Part shown: positions 26,035-35,032 of the stretch, piece by piece
How the letters are laid out: each line of letters starts with the position of its first letter
Numbering within the stretch: the stretch's first letter is position 1
Assembly: GCA_016708825.1 (NCBI GenBank)
Contig: JADJEZ010000005.1
Span: 230,562 to 294,561 of the forward strand
DNA: 64,000 nt
Reading direction: 5' to 3'
Source of the DNA: Betaproteobacteria bacterium
GTDB lineage: Bacteria; Pseudomonadota; Gammaproteobacteria; Burkholderiales; Usitatibacteraceae
The notes under the pieces: model-generated
What the model was told of the DNA's origin: nothing
The model's input: only the letters and a program-made list of their open reading frames with translations
Database searches by the model: none
Translations under genes and position numbers: made by a program

Positions 26035-26618
26035 GCCCAGATCGCCGTTTCGCTGAACCCCAGCTCGGCGAACTCCGCGGCACGCAGGTCCGCCTCGTTG
26101 GCGCAGAAGAACTCGTCGAGCTGCGGGGGCGCCACGGAAGTGCCCGAGAGCATGGCGTGCGCCTGACCGCGGTGGTGGATCTGGTGCTCGAAGACGTGCG
26201 CGAGCAGGCGGTGCATCTGCTCCTCCACGCGCCCCTTGCGCCGCAGCAGCGCCACGGGCCGCGCAAGATCGGCCGCGCCCAGGGATTCGCACAGCGCGAC
26301 GAAGCGAAGGTCCACGGCCTTCTGCGCCGGCGCGAGGGTGGCCACGCTGTCGAACGGCGCCTCGGGCTCGTAGAACGAGCCGATGTCGGGATGGGGCTCC
26401 CGCCCGGCCATCGCACGCTCCATCGCGTCCGCGTACATCCAGTCGACCGTGACGATGTGGTTGAGGGTGGCCTTGAGGGAGGGAAAGAAACCCGTCCGCG
26501 GCGCGGCGAACTCACCGGGGGAAAGCCGCGCGCAGGCCTGGAGGAGGCGGTGGTTGGCCCACGCGTTCTGGCAGGCCCAGGCCGTCAAATGGCGCTCGAG
26601 CGGGATCGTCGGGGACAT
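26034..26618 (-). CDS. DinB family protein
   Basis: A four-helix-bundle protein of about 190 residues with the metal-dependent DinB fold. NAWANHRLLQACARL opens it. HIVTVDWMYADAM and VFEHQIHHRGQAHAML give the three expected metal-binding histidines. The start at 26618 has GGAGG 8 bp upstream. Members act as thiol- or maleylpyruvate-type transferases, or are of unknown function. The 3' end is estimated. The frame runs on without a stop into antisense of the ygiD-like gene, which is convergent, so a base is probably missing at the junction. Confidence 0.8.
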
Positions 26619-26699
26619 CGGCTGGCCTCCGGCATGGCCCTGCGGGCCGGGAAGCCACTTTACCGGACCCATTGCCCCGATTGCCCGAAAGGCCCGATC

Positions 26700-27797
26700 A
26701 TGGGCGCCATGGCCACGCCGCCCACCCCCCCTGCCGCACGCAAACGCACGCTCTACGACATCCTGGGCGTGGAAAAGGACGCGAACGCCATCGACCTCGG
26801 CATCGCGTACAAGAAGAAGCTCGCCGCCCTCGACCGCGATCCGGGCGCCGATCCCAACGAGGCGAACCTCGTCCACGAGGCCTACCACGTCCTGTGCATG
26901 CCCAACGAGCGCGCGGCCTACGACGCGAAGCTGATCAGCATGGCGGAAAAGGCGGCTGCCAAGTCGGCGGCGATGAATCCCGACCTGGTCCTCGAGCCCG
27001 AGGACGAGGAGGGGCCGGTCTGGAAGAACAAGTACGTCCTGACGGGCGGCGCCCTCGTGCTCGCGTTCCTGGCGTTCTGGATGGCGCGCTCGCCGTCGAA
27101 GAAGCCCGAGGCGAAGATCGTCGCCCAGCGCGAGCTGCGTCCCGAGGCGGTCGCACCGGTGCCCACGGCCCCCATCTCCCCGGTCCTCGCGCCGCGAAGC
27201 GCCGAGGATCTCTTCACGGAGCTTTCGCGCAGCACCGCACGCATCACCGCCCACAACGTATCCGGCCGCGCCGTCGGCCTGGGCAGCGGGGTCGTCACCG
27301 GCATCGGCACGGTCATCACCAACTGCCACGTGGCCGCGGCGGGCGGCTCGCTCACGGTGAGAGTGGGCGGCGAGCAGTTCTCCGCGAGCGTCGAGGTCGC
27401 CGACGAGGAATACGACCTGTGCCGCCTCTCCGTCCTGGGCCTCACGGCCCCCGCGGTGAACATCGGCACCGCCGAGTCCCTGAAAACCGGCCAGAAGGTC
27501 TACGCGATCGGCGCGCCCCAGGGCCTCGACCTCACGATCAGCGACGGCATCGTCTCGGGCATGCGCGACCTCCCGCAGGGCCGCGTGATCCAGACCACCG
27601 CGCCCATCTCGCCCGGCTCCTCGGGCGGGCCGCTCTTCGACGCCTACGGGCGGCTCGTGGGCATCATGACCTTCCAGCACAAGTCCGGGCAGAACCTCAA
27701 CTTCGCGGTTCCCGCCGACTGGATCGCGAACATGCGCTCGCGCAGCGCCGCCAACCCGCTCACGGAGTCGATGTCGCGATCGATGGCGCCGAACTAG
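26700..27797 (+). CDS. J-like domain / transmembrane / trypsin-like serine protease fusion
   Basis: A 365-residue protein with three parts. Residues 17-76 resemble a DnaJ domain (LYDILGVEKDANAIDLGIAY, ending in NERAAYDAKL), but the HPD tripeptide is replaced by RDP near residue 47, so DnaK stimulation is unlikely. A membrane helix spans about 112-128. From about 165 the protein is a degenerate HtrA-like trypsin fold with H210 (ITNCHVAA), D239 (EEYDLCRL) and S308 (SPGSSGGPLF), an intact triad. There is no PDZ domain. The topology would place the J-like part in the cytoplasm and the protease in the periplasm. The start has AAAGG 7 bp upstream. Confidence 0.8.
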   Translation: MGAMATPPTPPAARKRTLYDILGVEKDANAIDLGIAYKKKLAALDRDPGADPNEANLVHEAYHVLCMPNERAAYDAKLISMAEKAAAKSAAMNPDLVLEPEDEEGPVWKNKYVLTGGALVLAFLAFWMARSPSKKPEAKIVAQRELRPEAVAPVPTAPISPVLAPRSAEDLFTELSRSTARITAHNVSGRAVGLGSGVVTGIGTVITNCHVAAAGGSLTVRVGGEQFSASVEVADEEYDLCRLSVLGLTAPAVNIGTAESLKTGQKVYAIGAPQGLDLTISDGIVSGMRDLPQGRVIQTTAPISPGSSGGPLFDAYGRLVGIMTFQHKSGQNLNFAVPADWIANMRSRSAANPLTESMSRSMAPN

Positions 27798-27818
27798 GCA
27801 TTCCCCGGCGGGGCAATG
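27796..27818. terminator. Possible bidirectional hairpin between convergent genes
   Basis: An inverted repeat (GGCATTCCCC then GGGGCAATGCC around a GGC loop) lies between the protease stop and the end of czcA. The stem is imperfect and no long T-run follows, so termination is only inferred from position. Confidence 0.35.
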
Positions 27819-27831
27819 CCCATACCCTTGG

Positions 27832-30800
27832 TCATTCCGTCGATTCGCCGTCCCGGTGAAACAGCCGGTACAGCACGGGCAAGACCAGCAGGGTGAGGAG
27901 CGTGGACGACAGAATCCCCCCGATCACCACCGTCGCGAGCGGCCGCTGCACTTCGGCGCCAGTACCTACGTTGAGTGCCATCGGCAGGAACCCGAGGCTT
28001 GCGACCAGCGCGATCATCAACACCGGGCGCAGTCGCGTGAGAGTACCCTCGACGATGGCCTCGTCGAGTGCCGCCCCCTGCGCCCGCAGGTCCCGGATGC
28101 AGGAGACGATCACCAGACCCGTCAGCACGGCCACGCCCGAAAGCGTGATGAAGCCGATCCCCGCCGAGATCGATAGCGGGATGTCCCTCAGCCAAAGCGC
28201 CGCAATCCCTCCCGTCAGGGCCAGAGGCACCCCGCTGAACACGAGTGCCGCATCCTTGGCCGACCCGAAGGTCATGAAGAGCAGGCCGAAGATGAGCGCG
28301 AGCGATAGCGGAACGACCACTTGCAGGCGCTCGGCGGCCGAGGCGAGCTGCTCGAAGGTTCCCCCGTAGCTCAACCAGTATCCTTCCGGCAGCCGGATTC
28401 CGGACCGGATGCTCGCCTGGACCTCGGCAATGAACGAGCCCAGGTCGCGCCCTCTCACGTTGGCCGTCACCACGATGCGCCGCTTGCCGTTCTCTCGACT
28501 GATCTGGTTCGGCCCGGGCGCCACCTCGAAGCGCGCGATCTCTCCCAATGCGACATAGCTCGCCCTCGCCTCGCCGCCGCCGATGGACCGGCCCCCTCCC
28601 GGCAGCAGGACCGGAAGGCGCTTCATGGCCTCCACGTCTTCCCGCAGGTTTTCGGGCAGGCGCACCAGCAGGTCGAATCGCCGGTCTCCCTCGAACACCT
28701 GTCCGGCCCGCTTTCCGCCGACGGCCACCTCGATCACCTCCTGCACGTCGGCCACGTTGAGGCCGTAGCGCGAGATCCGGGAGCGGTCGATGTGAACGGT
28801 GAGCATGGGCAGGCCGCTGACCTGCTCCACCTTCACGTCGGCCGCACCGGTAATGCGCTCGAGCATCTCGGCGATCTCCTCGCCGCTCCTGAGGAGCCTT
28901 TCCAGGTCGTCGCCGAAGACTTTGACCGCGACGTCACTGCGGACGCCCGAGATGAGTTCATTGAATCGCATCTGGATTGGCTGGGTGAACTCGTAGTTGT
29001 TCCCCGGGATCTTTTCGACCGCCTCCCGCATCGCCCGGGTGAGGTCGGCCTTGCTCCGCGAGGGATCCGGCCACTCGGAGGCGGGCTTGAGCATCACGAA
29101 ATTGTCCGCGACGTTCGGCGGCATGGGGTCGGTCGCGATCTCCGCCGTGCCGATCTTCGCGAAGATCTTGTCCACCTCCGGGAAGTCCTTGATGCGCTTC
29201 TCCAGCGCCCTCTGCATCTCGATGGCCTGGGTCAGGCTGGTGCCCGGAATGCGCAGCGCATGCAGGGCGATATCGCCCTCGTCGAGGCTGGGGATGAACT
29301 CCGCCCCCAGCCGGGTCGCGAGCAGCGCGCTCAGGCCCACCGTGACTACCGCGGCCGCCACAGTCGGCATTGGATTGCGCAGAGCGAGATCGAGCGCAGG
29401 CCGGTAGGCCCTTCGCGCCCATTGCATGGCGCGATTCTCCTTTTCCTCGACGCGCCCCGTGACGAAGAGCGCGATTGCCGCCGGCACGAAAGTGACGGAC
29501 AGGATCAGGGCGCCCAGAAGCGCCACGACCACCGTGAACGCCATGGGATGGAACATCTTCCCTTCGACGCCTGTCAGCGTGAAGATGGGGATGTTTACCA
29601 GCGCGACGACGATCACGCTGACCAGGCTCGGCCGGAACACCTCGCGCGTGGCCTCGAACACCACTTCATAGCGCTCGCCGCGCTCCAGCAGCCGTCCAAG
29701 CCGGTGTTGCTCCAGCGCCAGGCGGCGCAGGCAATTCTCGGCGATGATCACCGCGCCGTCCACGATCAGGCCAAAGTCCAGCGCGCCCAGGCTCATCAGG
29801 TTGGCACTGACCTTCCTTTCCACCATGCCGGTAATGAGAAACAGCATGGAAAGCGGGATCACCGCCGCGGTGAGCAGTGCCGCACGCCAGTTGCCAAGGA
29901 GCGCTAGCAGCACCGCGATCACCAGTACTGCCCCTTCGAGCAGGTTTTTCGAGACCGTGGCGATGGTCTTGTCCACGAGCGTCGTGCGGTCGTAGACGGT
30001 CTTCGCGACCACGCCCTGCGGCAAGCTGCGGTTGACCTCGCCCAGTTTCACCCCGACGCGCTGCGACACGGTCCGGCTGTTCTCGCCCATGAGCATGAAC
30101 ACCGTCCCCAGCACGACTTCCCTGCCGTTCTCGGTGGCCGCACCGGTGCGCAGTTCCTTGCCGAGCAGCACCTCGGCCACGTCCTTGATCCGGATCGGCA
30201 CGTCTCCCTCGGTGCGAATAACGATGTCGCGGATTTCGTCGAGGGTCACGACCTGGCCCGGGGCGCGTACCAGGTACTGCTCGCCGCTTTTTTCGATGTA
30301 GCCCGCGCCGACGTTGGCGTTGTTCCTGGCCAGCGACTCCAGGACATCGTGGAAGCTCAAACCGTACGCGATCAGCCTGCCGGGATCGGGAGCGACCTGG
30401 AACTGCTTCAGATACCCGCCGATGGTGTTGATTTCCGTGACCCCGGGGATGTTGCGCAACTGAGGACGCACGATCCAGTCCTGGATGGTGCGCAGGTCGG
30501 TCGCGGAGTATTCGCTTCCGTCCGGCTTCTTCGCGCCTTCCTTCGGCTCGACAGTCCACATGAAGATCTCGCCCAGTCCGGTCGCAATGGGCCCCATGGA
30601 GGGCTCGACGCCGGGCGGAAGCGTCTCCCGCACTTCCTGGACGCGCTCGTTGATCAGCTGACGGGCGAAATAGATGTCCGTGCCGTCCTCGAAGATCACG
30701 GTGACCTGCGACAGCCCGTAGCGGGAGAGCGAACGCGTCTCGCGCAGTCGCGGCAGCCCGGCCATGGCGGTCTCGATGGGAAACGTGATGCGCTGCTCCG

Positions 30801-30981
30801 CCTCCAGCGGAGAGTAGCCGGGCGCCTCCGTATTGATCTGCACCTGGACATTCGTGATGTCGGGTACGGCATCGATGGGCAGGCGCTGGTAGTTGTAGAC
30901 GCCCAACGCCCCCATCGCCATCACGGCGAGGAGCACCAGCCAGCGCTGGTGAATCGCGCAACGCAGGATCTTCTCGCGCAT
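27832..30981 (-). CDS. czcA: Heavy-metal efflux RND transporter, CzcA/CusA family
   Basis: A 1049-residue inner-membrane proton-driven pump, the last gene of a five-gene metal-resistance operon. Family signatures are LPIDAVPDITNVQVQINTEA (residues 34-53) and, in TM4, ANLMSLGALDFGLIVDGAVI, where the DFGLIVDG acidic residues carry protons. TM1 is followed by the first large periplasmic loop, with a second loop at about 560-870. The usual 12 helices are visible. The metal (Co/Zn/Cd versus Cu/Ag) is not certain. The D-x-G-x-x-x-D form of TM4 is typical of the CzcA (divalent cation) group. It starts 14 bp after the PII-like gene. Confidence 0.92.
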   Translation of the reverse strand: MREKILRCAIHQRWLVLLAVMAMGALGVYNYQRLPIDAVPDITNVQVQINTEAPGYSPLEAEQRITFPIETAMAGLPRLRETRSLSRYGLSQVTVIFEDGTDIYFARQLINERVQEVRETLPPGVEPSMGPIATGLGEIFMWTVEPKEGAKKPDGSEYSATDLRTIQDWIVRPQLRNIPGVTEINTIGGYLKQFQVAPDPGRLIAYGLSFHDVLESLARNNANVGAGYIEKSGEQYLVRAPGQVVTLDEIRDIVIRTEGDVPIRIKDVAEVLLGKELRTGAATENGREVVLGTVFMLMGENSRTVSQRVGVKLGEVNRSLPQGVVAKTVYDRTTLVDKTIATVSKNLLEGAVLVIAVLLALLGNWRAALLTAAVIPLSMLFLITGMVERKVSANLMSLGALDFGLIVDGAVIIAENCLRRLALEQHRLGRLLERGERYEVVFEATREVFRPSLVSVIVVALVNIPIFTLTGVEGKMFHPMAFTVVVALLGALILSVTFVPAAIALFVTGRVEEKENRAMQWARRAYRPALDLALRNPMPTVAAAVVTVGLSALLATRLGAEFIPSLDEGDIALHALRIPGTSLTQAIEMQRALEKRIKDFPEVDKIFAKIGTAEIATDPMPPNVADNFVMLKPASEWPDPSRSKADLTRAMREAVEKIPGNNYEFTQPIQMRFNELISGVRSDVAVKVFGDDLERLLRSGEEIAEMLERITGAADVKVEQVSGLPMLTVHIDRSRISRYGLNVADVQEVIEVAVGGKRAGQVFEGDRRFDLLVRLPENLREDVEAMKRLPVLLPGGGRSIGGGEARASYVALGEIARFEVAPGPNQISRENGKRRIVVTANVRGRDLGSFIAEVQASIRSGIRLPEGYWLSYGGTFEQLASAAERLQVVVPLSLALIFGLLFMTFGSAKDAALVFSGVPLALTGGIAALWLRDIPLSISAGIGFITLSGVAVLTGLVIVSCIRDLRAQGAALDEAIVEGTLTRLRPVLMIALVASLGFLPMALNVGTGAEVQRPLATVVIGGILSSTLLTLLVLPVLYRLFHRDGESTE

Positions 30982-30995
30982 GTTCGTTTTCCCCG

Positions 30996-31336
30996 TCAGA
31001 CGGCGGCGTCGCCGCGTTCGCCCTGTGGATCCGAACCACCTCAGTCGCCTCGCACACGGAGATGATGCCGTCGCCCTGCAGGCCGGTCCGGGCGCTTTGC
31101 CGAACGGTCTCGACGATCACCGGCGCCTGCTCGTCGGAGCACAGGATGAGAATCGCCACCTTGTCGTGGGCGTCGATGTCGCCTTCGGTCGGTTGGTAGG
31201 CGTGGCCGGGCGCGCGACCGCGACCGAGGCCCTGGGCGCCAAGGAGCGTGAGGCCCGGAAAACGCGGCAGCGCGTGCAGCGCATGCTCGACCTTCGTGAG
31301 CATGTGCGGCTGGATGATGGCGGTGATCTGTTTCAT
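30996..31336 (-). CDS. PII-like signalling protein in a metal-efflux operon (frameshifted)
   Basis: A PII (GlnB/GlnK-fold) trimeric signalling protein of about 113 residues after correction. The start MKQITAIIQPHMLTKVEHAL has GAGGAG upstream. The T-loop region (GLGRGRAPGHAYQPTEGD) lacks the uridylylated tyrosine context of classical GlnB. The frame breaks near 31020. Adding one base turns the ending into VVRIHTGERGDAAV, the standard PII C-terminus (B/C-loop region), with its stop at 30996. On the + strand this is CCCGTG read as CCCTG. PII-like proteins tied to RND efflux genes are a known subgroup (PII-NG). They may adjust efflux to nucleotide or metal state, which is inference here. Confidence 0.85.
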
Positions 31337-31346
31337 GGCTTTCTCC

Positions 31347-32867
31347 TCAATGGTCGTGGCTGGCGCCGGCCTTGCCCAGGTCCGCCTTCAGGACGAAGCT
31401 TCCAGTGGCCGCATAGGACGAGCCCGGCGCAAATCCACCGACTATCTCGACCAGCTTTCCGTCGCTGCGCCCGAGTTCCACCGGCCGTGCCTCGAAGACC
31501 TCGCCGAAGCGGCCGAAAACGACTTTCCCGTCGCGGTAGTCCTGGACGGCCTCCACCGAAACCGCGACGGGCACCTGAGTTTCGTGCTGCACGAGATCCA
31601 CGGTGACGAAGAGTCCCGGCCGCCAGCTGCGCTGCGGATTCTGCAGGGTCACGCGCGCCTTGGCCGATCGCGTCTGCTCCCCGATCAGCGATCCCACGTA
31701 GGACACCTTGCCGGCTGCCTCGGCGTTCAGGGCGCTCGCTCGCACGGAGACCATCTGCCCGAGCTTCACGCTTCCAAGATCCCTGGGGTAGATCGTCATC
31801 TCGGCCCACACCGTGGAAAGATCGGCGATGGTGAAGATGTTCGCGTCCTCCTTCACCGCCTCCCCCAGCCCCAGGTGCTTCTCCGTCACGACGCCGTCGA
31901 TCGGCGCGCGTATCTCGAAGCGCGTCAGTGCGCCCGTGCCGCCGCGCATCACCTGCTCGTGGGAGAGCCCGAGGGCAAAGAGCTTTTGCTCGGCATTCCG
32001 ATGGGCGATCTGCGCCTCGGCGAGCGCCTGCCGGCTCGCGAGATAGTCCTGGCGCGCGGAAACCTTTTCCTCCCACAGCCGTTTCTCCCGCTCGAAATTG
32101 TCGCGCGCGAGCTCGAGTCGGCCCTCGGCGGCCAGATGCTCGCTCCGGAGATCGGCAAGCGTCTGGCTCTCCAGGACCGCGAGCAGATCGCCCTTCTTCA
32201 CGGGATCTCCCAGGTTCTTCGCCGACTTCGTCACGACGCCCGCCAACCGCGGAACGACGTGGGCGACCCGGTCCTGGTTGACCTGGATCTCGCCCTGGAG
32301 TTGAAGGGTGGCGCGGATCTTCGCCGACCCGGCGACCCGAACCTCTATGCCGGCAGCTTTGGCCACCGCATCGGCCATGGGGACGCGCCCTTCCGCCTGT
32401 TCGTAGCTCCACCGGTGGGCCTGACCCTTGTGTTCTGCCGTGACTGCCACCTTGAAGGAGTGGGGTTCGGCGACGACCTGCGCGCCGCGCAGGTAGTCCC
32501 CCTCCGGACGGAATGCGATGTCCTCGGGTGCCGCCCCCAGTCGTTCGAGCGCTATCCGGAGATTCACCCCCGCCGGGCCGACGGCCTTGCCCTTCTCGTA
32601 GGCATAGGCCCGGAATTCCGGCGGCACGCCCTTCTCGAAAATGGTCACTTCAAGGCCGAAATCACCGCTTTCGAGCAGGCGACCTCCGTGCGGCCCCTTC
32701 GCCTTCTCATCCCTCCCGCGTTCTTTCCCGTTATCCGCGCGGGACGCCTCTCCCTCTGCATGCCCGCTGCCGGTCATGGAATGGCTCGGCCAGAACACGA
32801 TCGACAATCCGGCCACGATTCCGGCAACCACAATTCCCGCGGTGATCAATACGCTCCGGCTCTTCAT
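31347..32867 (-). CDS. czcB: Efflux RND periplasmic adaptor (membrane fusion protein), CzcB/CusB-like
   Basis: A 506-residue adaptor linking the CzcA pump to the CzcC outer-membrane channel. After a membrane anchor (residues 7-26) comes an acidic, histidine-containing region and a domain of about 130 residues typical of CzcB N-termini. The lipoyl, hairpin and barrel domains follow: GEIQVNQDRVAHVVPRLAG, a coiled-coil hairpin around 260-330, and RFEIRAPIDGVVTEKHLGLG. The C-terminus is histidine-tipped (ASHDH). Two ATGs are possible, at 32885 (overlapping the czcC stop, ATGA) and at 32867 (GAGGG 7 bp upstream). The latter is used. Confidence 0.9.
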   Translation of the reverse strand: MKSRSVLITAGIVVAGIVAGLSIVFWPSHSMTGSGHAEGEASRADNGKERGRDEKAKGPHGGRLLESGDFGLEVTIFEKGVPPEFRAYAYEKGKAVGPAGVNLRIALERLGAAPEDIAFRPEGDYLRGAQVVAEPHSFKVAVTAEHKGQAHRWSYEQAEGRVPMADAVAKAAGIEVRVAGSAKIRATLQLQGEIQVNQDRVAHVVPRLAGVVTKSAKNLGDPVKKGDLLAVLESQTLADLRSEHLAAEGRLELARDNFEREKRLWEEKVSARQDYLASRQALAEAQIAHRNAEQKLFALGLSHEQVMRGGTGALTRFEIRAPIDGVVTEKHLGLGEAVKEDANIFTIADLSTVWAEMTIYPRDLGSVKLGQMVSVRASALNAEAAGKVSYVGSLIGEQTRSAKARVTLQNPQRSWRPGLFVTVDLVQHETQVPVAVSVEAVQDYRDGKVVFGRFGEVFEARPVELGRSDGKLVEIVGGFAPGSSYAATGSFVLKADLGKAGASHDH

Positions 32868-32881
32868 GGAATTTCCCTCTT

Positions 32882-34259
32882 TCATGGTTTGCTCCGGACT
32901 TCCGGCCGCCCGACCAGCGATCCGCCCACGAGCCTTTCGATCTCGCTCATGCCCTGCAGGCCGGCAATCCGGGCGCGCAAGTACTGCGTGCGGGTCTGGA
33001 AAAGGGTGCGCTGCGCATCCATCACGTCCAGGAAGCCGAACTTGCCGAGTTCGTATCCCTTCGCAGCCGCCTCGAACGCGCTCTGCGCGCCGGGCAGCAG
33101 CGTGGCTCGGAGCACCTCGATCTCCCCGACGATCGCGGAGAGACGCTCGTAGGCCTGGGAAAGCTCCGCCAGCACGCGGCCTTCCTCCGCCCGCAGTTCG
33201 TCGCTCCCCTTGTCCAGGCGACGTGTGGCTTCCAGGACCGCGCCTCGATTGCGGTCGAACAGCGGAAGCGGCAGGGAAATGCCGACTGAATAGGCGCGGT
33301 CGTCGAACTGGCTGAAACGTGTGACCCCGGCCGTGACCGTCACGTCCGGATAGGCCTTCGCCCTTTCCACGTCCACCCCGGCTCGGCGCCGCGCCAGTTC
33401 GCTCGACCATCGCGCGAGCTCGGGATTGTTCCGCACCCGCCCGGCAAGCTGGTCCCAGGGCGGCAATGAAAGGGGAGTTTCCAGGTTGCCGACCGCCTTC
33501 TCGAAGCGCGGGTCGGGATTCGCCCACAGGATGGCGAGCGCCTTTCGCGCGGCGGTGACTTCCCGCTTCGCCTGTTCCAGTTCGATTCCCGCGCTCGCCT
33601 GGGCGAGCCTCGCCTTGGTTTCCTCGACGGGCGAGACCTTTCCCGCCTGCACGCGCTTGGCCACCGCGTCGCCCACTCGCCGCGCCAGGGCGAATGCCTC
33701 CTCGGAGAGCGCCAGCCGATATTGCGCGCCCAACAGGTCGACGAATCGCTGCGCGACCAGGGAAACGACTTCGACTCGCTTGACTTCGTAGTCCCAAACC
33801 GCCAGGTCGCGGCTTGCCGAAGCGACGTCGATGCGCGCGACGCGCTTGCCTCCCAGCTCGACCAGCTGGCCGATCTGGATCGTCGAGCTGCGGTCGCCCG
33901 CATCGGCCTTTCGGGCATTGCGCAGGTTGTCGGAAGCGTAGTTCAGGACGGGATTGGGAAGTGCGCCCGCCTGACCGAGTGCCGCATCCGCGCTTCGCGC
34001 TCCTTCGCGAACGCCGCCAGCGCGGGATTGCGCCGGAGCGTCAAAGCCAGCGCATCGCGAAGCGCGATTTCGGCGGCTCGTATAGCGTCTGCGAGCCATC
34101 CTCCTCGCCGCCCGCGACAGGCAGGCGAAAATCCTGCGCATGCGGAGCCGTGGGCAAGGCCGCGGCGAGGATCGACAGGAATGTGAACGAAGCGCGTGCC
34201 CACCTGCGTCCGGAAAAGACCGACGTGGAGGACACGGCGCGAATGCGTGCCGTGGACAT
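32882..34259 (-). CDS. czcC: Outer-membrane efflux channel, CzcC/TolC family (two frameshifts)
   Basis: The outer-membrane component of the RND pump. The start at 34259 has AAGGAG 6 bp upstream and a signal peptide ending in PTAPHAQ. Three successive frames are needed. The first gives the signal peptide to about 34110, the second gives LADAIRAAEIALRDALALTL and RRNPALAAFAKEREAR, and the third runs from DAALGQAGALPNPVLNYA (about 33990) to the stop. Each step equals one lost base. At the second site the + strand probably lost the G of an ATCGCG. The corrected length is 459. The body shows the two outer-membrane-efflux repeats with long coiled-coil helices (for example LAQASAGIELEQAKREVTAA). Confidence 0.85.
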
Positions 34260-34334
34260 GCTGGCTCCTTCTCTAGCGTGCCGGGCGCGACCAACGATCG
34301 CCGCGCCGACGGCTATGATCGAAAATGCTTCAGG

Positions 34335-34745
34335 CTAGAGCAGGAGCGAGCGGGGAGGACGGTCTATTCTGTCTGCGAACCCTACCGGGCTCTCCGCCAG
34401 GTAAACCGGCGGCATTGCTTCGCGGAGATCGGGCATTCGCAGAGTCGCTTCATCGCCAACGTACGCGACCAGGTGACCGAACATGTGGCCCGCACACCCA
34501 TGGTGATGATCGGAGCCGATTCCGGGATGCGCGTCGACAACGGGGCTGTCCATTGCCCCGAAGGTCTCGTCCGTTCCGCCGTCATGATGACCATGGGCGC
34601 TTTGCGCCACCGCCGTCTCCCATCCGAACGAAGGCGTAAGAACCGTCGTCAGGAAGACAGCGAGCAGAAGCGTGGCAATTTTTTTCGCGGACCGTAGCAC
34701 CGGGCGGATTATACGCACAATTCCCGGTTGCGAAGTTCGGCGCAT
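34335..34745 (-). CDS. Histidine-rich CzcI-like periplasmic protein
   Basis: A small exported protein at the head of the efflux operon. A hydrophobic signal (KKIATLLLAVFLTTVLTPSF) is followed by a metal-ligand-rich region (SAHGHHDGG, then SDHHHGCAGHMFGH) and the ending ADRIDRPPRS, as in CzcI-type and DUF2946-like proteins associated with metal pumps. It probably binds metal in the periplasm and modulates the pump or its sensor. The start is uncertain between ATG 34745 (136 residues) and GTG 34700, which sits directly before the signal peptide and 8 bp after a TATAAT box. Distance to czcC is 75 bp. Confidence 0.65.
   Translation of the reverse strand: MRRTSQPGIVRIIRPVLRSAKKIATLLLAVFLTTVLTPSFGWETAVAQSAHGHHDGGTDETFGAMDSPVVDAHPGIGSDHHHGCAGHMFGHLVAYVGDEATLRMPDLREAMPPVYLAESPVGFADRIDRPPRSLLL
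34708..34734 (-). promoter_or_regulatory. Candidate promoter of the metal-efflux operon
   Basis: On the minus strand a perfect -10 hexamer TATAAT (34708-34713) is preceded by TTCGCA (34729-34734) at 15 bp. Transcription would begin around 34700, inside the longer reading of the CzcI-like gene. That favours the GTG start at 34700 or a second upstream promoter. No regulator gene (MerR type or two-component) is adjacent. Confidence 0.4.
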
Positions 34746-34860
34746 CGAGGCCCGGGCTCGGGGATCTTCCGCGGATAGCTTGGTGGACATCCCACGGTCG
34801 TTGCGGAAGAATCGACGGCGAAATTCATCGCACCCCGACATTGACCAGAGGCCATTTCGT

Positions 34861-34998
34861 GTTCGTCCCGGCGGCCGCTATGCCCCCTTCGACCAGTTCG
34901 CGGTCGACCTCACCTGGGTCACGCGCGCGGGCGGCGAAAGGTCGGAACGCTACTGGTCCCTCGGCTTCCACTGGGAAACCGATCCCTTCCCGCCCTGA
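34861..34998 (+). pseudogene. 3' remnant of an unidentified gene
   Basis: The last 45 or so codons before the TGA at 34996-34998 have strong GC3 bias and protein-like content (YAPFDQFAVDLTWVTRAG, then YWSLGFHWETDPFPP). There is no convincing start, and upstream sequence in the same frame looks non-coding. It resembles the tail of a beta-rich or outer-membrane protein. It abuts the metal-efflux operon, as if the operon's arrival truncated a resident gene. This is an inference from codon pattern only. Confidence 0.35.
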
Positions 34999-35032
34999 GC
35001 CCTCGCGGGCAGCGCGCGTGTATCCGCCTTCC

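Noticed and set aside
23808..27797. A 1329-codon + strand open frame
   Set aside because: It chains the ygiD-like gene, antisense of dinB and the J-like protease. The middle part has no protein-like content and two separate starts with ribosome sites exist.
30349..31065. + strand open frame opposite czcA and the PII gene
   Set aside because: Antisense shadow. The minus-strand proteins are unambiguous.
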